DNA of 64,000 nt from positions 186,001 to 250,000 of the forward strand of contig NZ_JAGGJP010000004.1 in assembly GCF_017872975.1 (NCBI RefSeq), written 5' to 3'. Positions within the stretch are counted from its first letter, which is position 1; the number at the start of each line of letters is the position of its first letter. Both the position numbers and the translations under genes were made by a program. The notes under the pieces are model-generated. The model was not told the DNA's origin, ran no database searches, and worked only from the letters and a program-made list of their open reading frames with translations. Shown one piece after another: positions 7,367-16,223 of the stretch. This DNA is from Rubellimicrobium aerolatum. GTDB lineage: Bacteria > Pseudomonadota > Alphaproteobacteria > Rhodobacterales > Rhodobacteraceae.

Positions 7367-10300
7367 TCAGTGCACCCCTTCGACGACCCGGAACGGCCCC
7401 GGCCCGAAGCGGTCGGAGAGCTGCGCGACCTCGACGCGGACCGGCTCCGGTCCGTCGGCGGCGCGCAGCGCGGCGTCGTAGGTCCAGGCCGGGGTCGCCA
7501 CCTGCACCTCGCGCAGGATCACGTCGTCGCGCGTGACGCGGACGAGGTAGGCCTCGCGGTCCTCGCCCAGCGGCACGTCGAGGCCGCTCCAGCTATCGCC
7601 GTCGATGCGGGTGCGGCGGGTCCAGGCGATCTCGGTCCCCGCGCCGGTCGGGCGGGCGCGGAGGTGGCAGACGGCGTAGGGGCGCAGGCCGAGGCCCCGG
7701 AACGCCAGCGCCTCGTGCCGCCAGGTGGCGTCGGAGGACGGGCGGGCCGAGGGCCCCCAGCGGTAGTGGCGCAGGCGGTCGCGGAGGCTGGCATGGTAGC
7801 CCCATTGCGTCACCGCGCCGTCGAGCAGCACGAAGCGCGAGCCGGCGGGCCAGACCGGAGGCATGGTCGCGTCGGTGCCGGCCTGGCCGCGCAGGCGCAG
7901 GCGGAGGTCCCAGGTCCGGGGCGCGACCAGCTCGGCCTCGGCGAACTGGAACACCTCCCAGCCCTCGGGGCTGCCGTCGCCGATGGCGGCGGCGGAGGCT
8001 CCGGCGAGCACCCGGTCGGGGCCGACCGATTGCAGGGAGCCTTGCGCGAGCCGCACCCGCAGGGCGGGGCCGTGGTCCCAGGTGCCGGGCGGGGCCGCCG
8101 GGAGGGCGGTCAGAGTCTCCCCGGCGGTGGCGGGGAGCGGCTGGACCAGCGCGGTGCGGTAGCCGGAGTCCGAGTCGGCCTCGCGCAGCGTCACCGGGCC
8201 GGGCCAGGGCCGGGCGGTGAAGGCGACATGGGGGGCGTGCGGGGCCTCCTCGCCGGTCAGGAGTGGCAGGTCGAGGAACAGCGCCTCGACCGGGACGGGC
8301 GCGGCGACGGGACGAGAGGGCGGCGGCTCGATGTCCATGTCGGGCGCGCGCCAGAGGCCGGGCTCGACGCGGACGGCCTCGATGGTGCGGGGGCCGGTGT
8401 CCTCTACCCGGTCGATGCGCCAGGAGGCGCCGTCGAGCGACACCACGTCGCCGGGGCCAAGATGGGCGAGCGACGGCGGCAGCGCGGCGCGCAGCCCGTC
8501 GCGGGCCACGCGGGATTCATGCAGCCAGCGCTCGGCGATGGCCGTGCCCTCCTCGCGCAGGAGGACGAGCGGCAAGGCGCTTTGGGACAGCGACGGCGTG
8601 GGGTCGTCGGGGAGGACGCCCTCGGCGGAGGCCGGGGCGTAGTCGCCGCCGTGCTCCACGAAGGACAGATGGACGCGGCCCGCCAGCTCGGCCTCGGGGG
8701 CGCGGGTGCGGGTCGCCACAGCCTCGGCCTCGGGGTCATGGACGAGGCGGCCGGCGTCGAGCACCGCGTCCACGCGGCCGGAGCGGTTGCGGAAGACGAG
8801 GCGGCCGTCACGCTCGGCGGCGTCGAAGCCGTGGGCGAGCATGAGGGGTTGCAGCGCCTCGCGCGCCGTTCCGGCCTCCTCCAGCAGCAGGCCGCGCACG
8901 AGGCCGTGCAGGCGGGAGGTGTCGGGGTCGGGGAGGCCCGCGTCGCGGCAGATCTCCTCGACCACCGAGGCGAGCGAGCGCGCCGAGGCGCGGCCGTTCA
9001 GCCAGTGGCCGCGATGGTAGTTCGGGCCGTCGCCCCATAGGTCGTCGCGGGCCGGGAAGGCCGGGAAGGGCCGCGCGTCCCAGGCCCAGGCGTGGGCGCG
9101 GTCCATGTCCACCATGCGCCCGCCGTAGAGCGGCGAGACGGGGTTGTTCGCGGCCCCCGCCCAATGGCGGAACAGGGCACGGTAGTAGCTCTGCTGGATC
9201 AGGTCGTCGCGGCGGCCGTCCGAGAAGTGCGGGAGGACCCCTTCGGAGGAGTGCGGGTCGAGGAACTTGTTGGGCTCGTTGGTCGCCTTGTCGAGCGCGG
9301 CGCAGCCGATCTCGGTGAACCAGATGGGCTTGGAGCGGGGGGTCCAGGCGGTCGGGGTCGCGGAGCGGATGCCGTTCACGCGGTCGTGGTGGGGGGTCTC
9401 CCACCAGGAGCGAAGGTCCTTGAGGCGCCAGATCCAGGGCTCGCCCTGGCCGTCGGCGATGGGCGTGCGGAGTTGGGCGGCGCGGTCGGCGTCGGTGGCG
9501 TAATGCCAGTCGTGATATTCGCCGCCGGCGACGTTGGCGGCGAGGTAATCGACGTTGTGCACGTCGCCCCAGGCGGCGTCGGCGTGGTCGTCGCCGTCGC
9601 GCCAGTCCGAGAGCGGCAGGTAGTTGTCGATGCCGATGGCGTCGATGGCCGGGTCGGCCCAGAGCGGATCGAGGTGGAACACCTTGTCGGCGGTCCCCTC
9701 GGGCTGGTGGCCGTGGTATTCGGACCAGTCGGCGGCGTAGGTGATCTTTGCCGTGGGCAGGATCGCCTTCACCTCGCGCGCGAGGCGGCGCAGCGCCTCG
9801 ACCGCCGGATAGCCGGTCGCGCCGCGCAGGGTGGTGAGGCCGCGCATCTCGGTGCCGATGCAGAAGGCGTCCACGCCCCCCGCCTGCGCGCAAAGGTGCG
9901 CGTAGTGCAGGATCATGCGGCGGAAGGACCATTCCTCCGGCCCGGCGTAGACGACGCCGGTGGCGGTGCGGGCGAAGTGGTGGGGCTGGGCTTGGCCGAA
10001 GAAGGCGGCGACCTCCTGATCGGCCTGCGCGGTGCCGTCCGGCGAGCCGGGGCGGCCGGGGGCGATGGAAGCGGTGATGCGGCCGCGCCAGGGGAGCGCG
10101 GGTTGCTCGGCGGCCCCGTAGGGATCGGGGAGGCCGTTGCCCGGACGCTGGTCCATGAGGACGAAGGGGTAGAACATCACCTCCTTGCCGCGCGAGCGGA
10201 TCTCGCGGATCGCCTGGATCACCGAGGCGTCGGCGGGGGTGCCGCCGTAGATCGGGCGGTCGTTCGTGCGGGGGACCAGCGGCGCGGCGGCTCGGGGGAG

Positions 10301-11257
10301 GCCCGAGACGGTCCAGGGCATCCCCTCGCCGTCGGCGCTGGCCTGCTCCACCTTGGGTTCGACCTGGCAGGACCCGGCGCGGAGGTCGTTGCCGAACCAG
10401 CAGGCGACGAGGCTGACCGATCGCAGGCGGGGGAGCTGGGTGGCGAGGTCGTCGAGCGACACGAGGAGGTCGGGGCGGCCCTGCGCGGTGCTGACGTTGG
10501 CGGCACTGCGTTCGCCGAAGCCGTGGCTGAGATAGACGGGCGTCGTGGCGAGGGCGTATTCGCCGGTGCCGGGGATCAGCGCCACGCCGCGCAGGAGGCG
10601 CGACAGGTCCTCGGCCTCCGCGTCGGGACGCTCTGCGGCGGGGCGGAAGACCTCGAAGGAGAACTGGGGCACGCGGTTGCCGAAGCGGGCGAGGGCGAGG
10701 TCCTCGATCACCACGTAGGCGATGCCGCGATAGGCGGGGACGCGGCCCTGCCCTTCCACCGCTTCCATGCGGGGGTCGGGGAGCTGGTCGTCGGCGCCCT
10801 TGTAGAGCGAGAGCTGGAGGTCGGTGGCGGCGATCTCGGCGCCGTCGGCCCAGATGCGGCCGAGGCCGGTGATCTCGCCTTCGCAGAGGGCGATGGCGAG
10901 GGACACGGTGTAGCTGTAGCTGGTGCTCTCGGTCGAGGGGACGCCCTTGGCGGCGCTGGTGCCGGTGGTGCTCGCGGTCTCCTGGAAGCGGGTGGCCCAG
11001 ATGACCTGGCCCGACAGGCGCACGGCCCCGTGGGCGCGCGAGACGGACGCGCCCTCGGACGCGCCGGTGAGGCGGAAGCGGTCGATGCGGCCGGTCTCCA
11101 CGGGGGCGCTGCCCGAGCCGAGGAGGCGGGCGTCGAGGAGGCGACCGGCGAGGCCGCCGGCGGCGCGGCCGAGGACGGTGCCGGAGAGGCCGAGGACGGA
11201 GCCGCCCAGCGCGGAGCCGAGGCCCGCGCCGGCGGCGGACAGGACGAGGGTGGCCAT
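7367..11257 (-). CDS. GTA g15, baseplate multidomain protein (megatron)
   Basis: A 1296-residue tail-tip protein. In the RcGTA structure this protein forms the baseplate tip that contacts the recipient and opens the envelope. The N-terminus is a Gly/Ala-rich hydrophobic stretch (about 1-45). A TIM-barrel-like glycoside-hydrolase domain follows in the central part (QAGGVDAFCIGTEMRGL, WFTEIGCAALDK). After it come phage-tail domains with the DNGRASARSLASVVEEI-type region and a C-terminal beta-rich domain. Its ATG overlaps the g14 stop in TGATG. Length and domain order match the family; no frameshift was seen. The catalytic residues of the glycosidase domain were not verified. Confidence 0.93.
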   Translation of the reverse strand: MATLVLSAAGAGLGSALGGSVLGLSGTVLGRAAGGLAGRLLDARLLGSGSAPVETGRIDRFRLTGASEGASVSRAHGAVRLSGQVIWATRFQETASTTGTSAAKGVPSTESTSYSYTVSLAIALCEGEITGLGRIWADGAEIAATDLQLSLYKGADDQLPDPRMEAVEGQGRVPAYRGIAYVVIEDLALARFGNRVPQFSFEVFRPAAERPDAEAEDLSRLLRGVALIPGTGEYALATTPVYLSHGFGERSAANVSTAQGRPDLLVSLDDLATQLPRLRSVSLVACWFGNDLRAGSCQVEPKVEQASADGEGMPWTVSGLPRAAAPLVPRTNDRPIYGGTPADASVIQAIREIRSRGKEVMFYPFVLMDQRPGNGLPDPYGAAEQPALPWRGRITASIAPGRPGSPDGTAQADQEVAAFFGQAQPHHFARTATGVVYAGPEEWSFRRMILHYAHLCAQAGGVDAFCIGTEMRGLTTLRGATGYPAVEALRRLAREVKAILPTAKITYAADWSEYHGHQPEGTADKVFHLDPLWADPAIDAIGIDNYLPLSDWRDGDDHADAAWGDVHNVDYLAANVAGGEYHDWHYATDADRAAQLRTPIADGQGEPWIWRLKDLRSWWETPHHDRVNGIRSATPTAWTPRSKPIWFTEIGCAALDKATNEPNKFLDPHSSEGVLPHFSDGRRDDLIQQSYYRALFRHWAGAANNPVSPLYGGRMVDMDRAHAWAWDARPFPAFPARDDLWGDGPNYHRGHWLNGRASARSLASVVEEICRDAGLPDPDTSRLHGLVRGLLLEEAGTAREALQPLMLAHGFDAAERDGRLVFRNRSGRVDAVLDAGRLVHDPEAEAVATRTRAPEAELAGRVHLSFVEHGGDYAPASAEGVLPDDPTPSLSQSALPLVLLREEGTAIAERWLHESRVARDGLRAALPPSLAHLGPGDVVSLDGASWRIDRVEDTGPRTIEAVRVEPGLWRAPDMDIEPPPSRPVAAPVPVEALFLDLPLLTGEEAPHAPHVAFTARPWPGPVTLREADSDSGYRTALVQPLPATAGETLTALPAAPPGTWDHGPALRVRLAQGSLQSVGPDRVLAGASAAAIGDGSPEGWEVFQFAEAELVAPRTWDLRLRLRGQAGTDATMPPVWPAGSRFVLLDGAVTQWGYHASLRDRLRHYRWGPSARPSSDATWRHEALAFRGLGLRPYAVCHLRARPTGAGTEIAWTRRTRIDGDSWSGLDVPLGEDREAYLVRVTRDDVILREVQVATPAWTYDAALRAADGPEPVRVEVAQLSDRFGPGPFRVVEGVH

Positions 11258-11670
11258 CAGGACGCTCCTTCCAGGTCGAAGCGGGCCACGATGCGGGCGG
11301 CCCAGGGGGTGGAGAGCGGGGATTCCACGACGCCGTGGCCGCTCAGGGCATGGATGAAGGTGGTCGGGGTCGCGAGGAGCCCGAGGTGCTTGGCTATGGC
11401 GTTGGGCCTCATGCGGAACAGGAGGAGGTCGCCGGGGGTGCCCCTTCCGGGCGGCAGGAGGCGCGCTAGGGCGTGCCAGAGGCGCTCCTCGCCCTGGGGT
11501 TCGGACCAGTCGGGGCTGTAGGGCGGGATCGATGCGGGCTCGTGGCCGTGGAGGTCGCGCCAGAGGCCCCGAACGAGGCCCAGGCAGTCGCAGCCGGCTC
11601 CGCGCAGGCTGGCCTGGTGCTGGTAGGGGGTGCCGATCCAGCGGCGGGCGGTCTCGATGACGCGGGTCAT
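11257..11670 (-). CDS. GTA g14, NlpC/P60-type cell-wall peptidase
   Basis: A 137-residue cysteine peptidase of the NlpC/P60 fold carried in the GTA tail tip, expected to cut peptidoglycan stems during DNA delivery. The catalytic Cys is in GCDCLGLVRG (C29) and the partner His is in AKHLGLL (about H95). The N-terminal ARRWIGTPYQHQ is typical for the family. It overlaps g13 by 4 bases (ATGA) and g15 by 1 base, so the three are translationally coupled. Confidence 0.93.
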   Translation of the reverse strand: MTRVIETARRWIGTPYQHQASLRGAGCDCLGLVRGLWRDLHGHEPASIPPYSPDWSEPQGEERLWHALARLLPPGRGTPGDLLLFRMRPNAIAKHLGLLATPTTFIHALSGHGVVESPLSTPWAARIVARFDLEGAS

Positions 11671-12536
11671 TGGAGGGAGCCTCCGTCGTTGGGGCCCGAG
11701 GGGACGGGGACGGAAAGGAGCCAGTCCTCGCCGGGGATGAAGGGGAAGCCGCGGAAGTTCGCGATGTTGTCGAAGCGGGCGCGGCAGGTGGTGGCGCGCT
11801 TGTCGCAGCCGGGTTGGAGGCGGATCAGGTCCGTGGGCGCGAGGGGCGCGCGGAGGGGGGACCAGAGTTCGAGGAGGCGGTCGGGGCCGTCCGTCTGGTC
11901 GCGCTTGACCGTGGCGGTGAGGCCCTGCGCCTGCCCGGTCAGGACGGTGAGGCGGCCGCGCTCGAACCAGCGGGACGGGAAGGTGGTTAGGCCGGACAGG
12001 CGGAACAGGGTGCCGTCGGTCGTGGCGGCGGGAACCTCGGCGGAGACGCCGGGGGCGGTGGTGTCGAAGCGGCAGGCGGCGTCGCCGAGGCTCGCGCCGC
12101 AGGTGGTCTGGTAGAGGCGGCCCAGGGGGCGGTTCAGGGCTTCGGAGAGGCCGCGCAGCTCGGCGTGGAACGCGCCGTCGCCGCGACGGATCTCGCCCAG
12201 GGTGCCGGTGAAGCGGAGGACGCGGTCGGCGGGGTCGGTCCAGTTGACGTGCCAGAGATGGACCTGGGCGGCATCAAAGCGCCCGGCCTCGATGTCGGCG
12301 TCGGTGATGGCGTCGGAGGTGAGGGCGCCGGTCGCTTCGCTGTTGTCCACCGAAAGGCCGGTCGCCTGGACGACGGCGCTGGCGGAAAGGCCGGAGTCGG
12401 GGCGGAAGGTCAGGCCGTCGAAGGACAGCGGGCGGTCGTGGTCGGTGAAGCCCAGGGTGACGCCGTCGCGGCGGGTCACGGACCAGCAGCGGGCGATGGT
12501 GGTGACGCCGGTGGCGAGGTGGTCGCGGAGGGTCAT
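11667..12536 (-). CDS. GTA g13, tail hub protein (DUF2163)
   Basis: A 289-residue hub protein of the GTA baseplate. It starts MTLRDHLATGVTTIARCW and contains the DUF2163 N-terminal region and a C-terminal domain. Two cysteine pairs (TTCGASLGDAAC and GCDKRATTC) are present; the RcGTA hub is described as holding an iron-sulfur cluster, which these four cysteines could bind. Overlaps g12 and g14 by 4 bases each. Confidence 0.92.
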   Translation of the reverse strand: MTLRDHLATGVTTIARCWSVTRRDGVTLGFTDHDRPLSFDGLTFRPDSGLSASAVVQATGLSVDNSEATGALTSDAITDADIEAGRFDAAQVHLWHVNWTDPADRVLRFTGTLGEIRRGDGAFHAELRGLSEALNRPLGRLYQTTCGASLGDAACRFDTTAPGVSAEVPAATTDGTLFRLSGLTTFPSRWFERGRLTVLTGQAQGLTATVKRDQTDGPDRLLELWSPLRAPLAPTDLIRLQPGCDKRATTCRARFDNIANFRGFPFIPGEDWLLSVPVPSGPNDGGSLQ

Positions 12537-13156
12537 GCGCGCACCTCGATTACCGGGACGGAAGGGACCTCGCCCGCCTGGAAGGTGGAAACCTGCACGC
12601 GGATCGCGTCGGCGTCGAAGCGCACCGGCACGTCGAACTCGAAGCCCGCCGTGATGGCGGCCCCGGCGGCGGGGGCGGTCGCGAAGGTCACGAGGCCGGT
12701 GGCGGGGTCGAGCGTCCAGCCGGTGGACTCCTGGCCCGCGACGGCGACGCGGACGGTGCCCGCGACGGGTTTCCGGATCGTGCGCCAGTGGGTGACGCCG
12801 CCCGAGGCGTAGGCCTTGCGGAGCTGGAACGCGCGGGTGGTGCCGTCGCCGGTGCCGATCTCCTGGTCCAGCGGGCCGGGGAGGACGGAGGGGGCGCAGG
12901 ACTTGTGGTCGGCCCAGTCCTTCCAGCGGAAGCCGTGGAGCTGGCCCATGCGCGCCTCCCAGAAGGCCAGGAGCGCGTGGAGGTCGTCGAGCGAGCGCAG
13001 GCCCAGCCCCGCGTCGTAGCGGCGGCGGGACTGCGACCAGGGGGAGTTGCGCTCCTCCCAGCCGTTGGAGAGCGTGACGATCTCGGTCCGGCGCTCGGGG
13101 CCGCCCTGGGCGCCGAAGCTGAGGGCCGTGGGGAAGCGGGTCTCGTGGAAGGACAT
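12533..13156 (-). CDS. GTA g12, distal tail protein (DUF2460)
   Basis: A 207-residue distal tail protein joining the tail tube to the hub. The DUF2460 signature is clear at the N-terminus (FHETRFPTALSFGAQGGPER, then SRRRYDAG), and a GFRWKDWADHKS segment lies in the middle. The ATG at 13156 is preceded by AGAGGAGAGA; the longer frame to 13186 runs toward g11 without a better site. Confidence 0.92.
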   Translation of the reverse strand: MSFHETRFPTALSFGAQGGPERRTEIVTLSNGWEERNSPWSQSRRRYDAGLGLRSLDDLHALLAFWEARMGQLHGFRWKDWADHKSCAPSVLPGPLDQEIGTGDGTTRAFQLRKAYASGGVTHWRTIRKPVAGTVRVAVAGQESTGWTLDPATGLVTFATAPAAGAAITAGFEFDVPVRFDADAIRVQVSTFQAGEVPSVPVIEVRA

Positions 13157-13169
13157 GGGATCTCTCCTC

Positions 13170-13811
13170 TCAGCGGTTGCGGGCACCGCGGCCGAGGAGG
13201 CGCGACATCTCGGCGGCGATCTGGCCCTGGGAGCGGCGGAAGCCCTGGGCGTCGGGGGTGGTGACGTGGATGGTCACGTTCGGGGCCGCGCCGCCCTGGG
13301 ACTGGACGCCGAGGCGGCCGTCGGGGCCGCGCGTGAGCGGCATGATCGCCTCCGGTCCGGCCTCGCCCATGAGGCCCGTGGCCCCGCGCATGGCGAAGGG
13401 GGTGGCCTGGCTGACGACGCCGCCCTTGGCGAAGGGCATCACCCGGCCTTGGGCGAAGGTGCCGCCCTTGGCGAAGGGCAGGAGGCTGGCCACCGCACCG
13501 CCGAGCCCCTGCCCCAGAGTCGCCGAGAGCGAGGCGTTCAGCGGCTTGACGGCGGCCTTGTAGACCGAGTCGACCAGCGACCGGCCGACGCCCTGGAGCG
13601 CGGTCGAAAGGCGGTCGCCGTCCACCACCAGCCCGTCGATGGCGCGGCGCAGGCCGGTGGACAGGCCCCGCTCGACCGCGCCGGCGTCGCGGGCGGTCGC
13701 GCCCAGCGCGTCGCGGACGCGGGCGAGTTCGGAGGCGAAGGCGGAGGCGGCGCGGGTGGTGTCTTGCAGGGGGGCGTCGCCGGTGTCGTCGTCGAGGTCG
13801 AGGAAGGTCAT
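13170..13811 (-). CDS. GTA g11, short tape measure protein
   Basis: A 213-residue tape measure protein. It is short, as expected for the short GTA tail. A helical N-terminal part (about 10-100) is followed by Gly-rich repeats LPFAKGGTFAQG, MPFAKGGVVSQA and TGLMGEAGPEAIMPL, the signature of phage tape measure C-terminal domains. The start at 13811 overlaps the g10.1 stop by 4 bases; upstream residues of the open frame belong to another frame. Confidence 0.9.
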   Translation of the reverse strand: MTFLDLDDDTGDAPLQDTTRAASAFASELARVRDALGATARDAGAVERGLSTGLRRAIDGLVVDGDRLSTALQGVGRSLVDSVYKAAVKPLNASLSATLGQGLGGAVASLLPFAKGGTFAQGRVMPFAKGGVVSQATPFAMRGATGLMGEAGPEAIMPLTRGPDGRLGVQSQGGAAPNVTIHVTTPDAQGFRRSQGQIAAEMSRLLGRGARNR

Positions 13812-14020
13812 GCTTGGTCTCCTTTCGGGTCGTCGGGGTGCTGGGCGGCCAGCGCGAGGAAGCGGGCGCGGTCCATGACGGGCGCGCGGCGGTCGAGGCC
13901 GAGGAGCAGGGCCAGCTCGGCGGGGGTGAGGGACCAGAACTCGGCGGGCTTGAGGCCGAGGGTCTGGAGGCCCGCGCGCAGGAGCGCGGGCCAGTCGAAG
14001 CGGGCTGTTGGAGGGGGCAT
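13808..14020 (-). CDS. GTA g10.1, small phage-type protein (tail assembly chaperone-like)
   Basis: A 70-residue protein, MPPPTARFDWPALLRAGLQT to the C-terminus PKGDQA, matching the small 'phage conserved hypothetical' proteins placed between GTA g10 and the tape measure. The motif LGLKPAEFWSLTPAEL is the recognisable core. By position it is the counterpart of a phage G/T-type tail chaperone. It starts by TGATG overlap with g10 and ends in a 4-base overlap with g11. A longer upstream frame (to 14512) is not coding. Confidence 0.85.
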   Translation of the reverse strand: MPPPTARFDWPALLRAGLQTLGLKPAEFWSLTPAELALLLGLDRRAPVMDRARFLALAAQHPDDPKGDQA

Positions 14021-14334
14021 CACGCGGCCTCCGCGAAGGCGCGGGCGAGAAGCTCGGCCGCGAGGCGGACGGCGGCGAGGGGGCCACCGGCGATCTCGGA
14101 GGCGAGCAGGTCGTCGGGCGTCACGCGCCAGCCGCCGCCGCGCAGGCCGGCGACGAGGAGCGCCAGCACGTCGCGCGAGGACACGTCGCCGGATTCGAAC
14201 CGGGCGACGAGGGCGATCAGGGTGTCGTCGCCGAGCTTGGATTCCAGCTCCGCCAGCGCGCCGAGGGTCAGCTTGGCTGTGCGGGGGACGCCATCGACGA
14301 CGATCTCCACCTCTCCGGCATGGGGGTTCGCCAT
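14020..14334 (-). CDS. GTA g10, tail assembly chaperone (GTA-gp10 family)
   Basis: A 104-residue protein, MANPHAGEVEIVVDGVPRTA, followed by LTLGALAELESKLG and helical segments, typical of the GTA-gp10 family thought to help tail assembly before the tape measure. The ATG at 14334 shares its A with the TGA stop of g9. A GTG one codon upstream is possible. Confidence 0.88.
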   Translation of the reverse strand: MANPHAGEVEIVVDGVPRTAKLTLGALAELESKLGDDTLIALVARFESGDVSSRDVLALLVAGLRGGGWRVTPDDLLASEIAGGPLAAVRLAAELLARAFAEAA

Positions 14335-14750
14335 CACGACGCCGCCGTGAAGGCGATGGCCCCGGCGGAGGCGAGGGTGAGTTCATACGTCGCCTCGCCG
14401 TCGTGGGTGCCGGCGTAGTCGATGGCGGTGATCTGGAACGGGCCTTGCAGGGTGCCGAAGGAGGGGACGATGACCTGGGCGGTCGGGATCTCTCCGGCGA
14501 AGAACAGGGCACGGAGGCGGGCGTCGGTGGCGGCGTCCTTGAACACGCCGTTGCCGGAGAGCGCGGCGGAGCGGAGGCCCGCGCCGCCGAGCAGCTCGCG
14601 CCAGCCGCCGGGGCTGTCGAGGGTGGTCACGTCCACCGTCTCGGCGTTGAGCGAGAGACGCGTGGCGCGCAGGCCCGCGACGGTCTCGAACCGTCCGGTG
14701 CCGTCCATGTCGATCTTGATGAGAAGGTCCTTGCCGGGTTGGGCGGCCAT
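14334..14750 (-). CDS. GTA g9, major tail (tube) protein
   Basis: A 138-residue tail tube protein of the TP901-1/lambda V-like family. It starts MAAQPGKDLLIKIDMDGTG, carries VDVTTLDSPGGWRELL, and ends in beta strands with EATYELTLASAGAI. It polymerises into the tail tube. AGGAG precedes the ATG at 14750; the frame extends to 14903 but has no ribosome-binding site there. Confidence 0.93.
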   Translation of the reverse strand: MAAQPGKDLLIKIDMDGTGRFETVAGLRATRLSLNAETVDVTTLDSPGGWRELLGGAGLRSAALSGNGVFKDAATDARLRALFFAGEIPTAQVIVPSFGTLQGPFQITAIDYAGTHDGEATYELTLASAGAIAFTAAS

Positions 14751-14778
14751 GATGGGGTCTCCTTTCAGGGGGTTCGGG

Positions 14779-15204
14779 TCAGGTGAGGGATGCCGCGTCG
14801 TCCTCGACGCGGAGGCGGAAGATGAGGTCGATGCGGCGGGTGTCGCCGTTGTCGCGGCGGCTGGCTTGGGCGCGCAGGAAGCGCAGGAACACGACGCGGC
14901 CACGGGTCAGCGTCAGGTCGGCCCCGAGGAGGGCGTCGCAGACGGCGCTGGCAGCGGCCTTGGCGTCCGCGAAGCCCGCGCCGTCGCTGACGACCGAAAG
15001 CGTCACGTCGTGCTCGCTGCCCCGGCCGGTCTGGTCCGAGCGGTCGCGGACCGTCTCGGGGCCGAGCGCGACGTAGAGCGAGGGCGGCAGGCCGGGCGGG
15101 AGCTGGTCGTGCACGGCGTCGCCGACCAGCGCCCGGAGGGGGGCGTCGGTGGCGAGCCGCTGGTAGAGCGCGGCCTGGACCGCGCGCGAGAGGGCGTAGG
15201 TCAT
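14779..15204 (-). CDS. GTA g8, tail terminator protein (DUF3168)
   Basis: A 141-residue DUF3168 protein placed between the stopper and the tail tube, corresponding to the GTA tail terminator. The N-terminal MTYALSRAVQAALYQRLATD and the central PPSLYVALGPETVRDRSDQ are typical. It begins inside a 4-base overlap with g7. Confidence 0.9.
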   Translation of the reverse strand: MTYALSRAVQAALYQRLATDAPLRALVGDAVHDQLPPGLPPSLYVALGPETVRDRSDQTGRGSEHDVTLSVVSDGAGFADAKAAASAVCDALLGADLTLTRGRVVFLRFLRAQASRRDNGDTRRIDLIFRLRVEDDAASLT

Positions 15205-15572
15205 AGCGCGGCCTCCTCGCTGGCGAGGACGAGCAGGTAGCGGCCCTGGGGGTCGGCCTCGGTGACGAGGCGGATCGGGTAAAGGCGCTGGCCGTCGCGG
15301 AAGCGCTGGCCAGGGCGGGGGCGCGAGGATGCGCCGGGGGCCGCGCCGCGCACGGTGATGCGGAGCGGCGTGGTGACGTGGGTCCCGGCGGGCTCGGCGG
15401 TCACGCGGGCCGCGCCGGGGGCGATCTCGGCCCAGAGCGCGCCGAGCTCGGTCCAGGCGCGGGTGTAGCCGCCCAGGCCGTCGGGCTGGCGGAGGGGCTC
15501 CTCCAGCAGCAGGCGGCGGCGGAGGTGGGGGGTCGCCGGGCGAGCGGTGGCGGGAATGCGGCGGGCGGTCAT
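15201..15572 (-). CDS. GTA g7, head-tail stopper/adaptor
   Basis: A 123-residue head-closure protein of the phage head-tail adaptor family. The segment RRLLLEEPLRQPDGLGGYTR followed by WTELGALWAEIAP is the classic family motif. It sits between connector g6 and tail terminator g8, with 4-base overlaps at both ends. Confidence 0.9.
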   Translation of the reverse strand: MTARRIPATARPATPHLRRRLLLEEPLRQPDGLGGYTRAWTELGALWAEIAPGAARVTAEPAGTHVTTPLRITVRGAAPGASSRPRPGQRFRDGQRLYPIRLVTEADPQGRYLLVLASEEAAL

Positions 15573-16156
15573 TCGGCGTCCCTCCCCAGGCGGATCGGGC
15601 GGTAGCGGTCGATCAGCGCCGAGACGCCGAAGGGGGTGCAGCCGGGGCCGAGCGCGGTGTCGTGGCGGTATTCGTGGTAGTGGGCGGCGAGCATCAGGAC
15701 CGCCTGCGCGAGGTCGGCGGGGAGGTCGGACCAGGCGGGGCCGTAGCCGGCCTCGAAGATCACGCGGGCGGTGCCGCCATGGGGGATGGACGGCAGGGGG
15801 CCCACGAGCGCCGGGCGCTGGGCGTCGGCGTCGAGGCGGAGGGCGTCGGGCGGGAGAGCGATCTCGGGGCCGCTGGCGGGGACCAGCGCGACCGAGACGA
15901 GCGACGCGACGGGCGCGAGCGGAAGGGGCTGGCGGCCGGGGCGGGTCCAGGCCGAGAGCGTCAGTTCGAAGCGGCGGCGCAGCAGGGCCTTCCCCGTGCG
16001 CCCCTCGATGGCGGCGATGGCGGCGCGCAGGAAGGCCGCGAGCAGCGGCTCCTGCAGGTCGTCGTCGGAAAAGCCCGTCCCGAGGCGCAGGTGCTCCTTG
16101 AGGCGGGCGACGGGGAGCGCGGAGTCGGGCGCCTCCGTCAATTCGACCAGATTCAT
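15569..16156 (-). CDS. GTA g6, head-tail connector (adaptor) protein
   Basis: A 195-residue connector protein that docks under the portal. The N-terminal helical region LKEHLRLGTGFSDDDLQEPL and AAIAAIEGRTGKALL matches the phage gp6/phiE125 gp8-like connector family. It lies 67 bases downstream of the capsid gene; AAGGAGG precedes its ATG. Confidence 0.9.
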   Translation of the reverse strand: MNLVELTEAPDSALPVARLKEHLRLGTGFSDDDLQEPLLAAFLRAAIAAIEGRTGKALLRRRFELTLSAWTRPGRQPLPLAPVASLVSVALVPASGPEIALPPDALRLDADAQRPALVGPLPSIPHGGTARVIFEAGYGPAWSDLPADLAQAVLMLAAHYHEYRHDTALGPGCTPFGVSALIDRYRPIRLGRDAE

Positions 16157-16223
16157 CGGGAAAACCTCCTTCGGTCGGGGTTGCGGGGGGTGGGGCCGCC
16201 CATGGGGACGGCCCCGAGGAGGC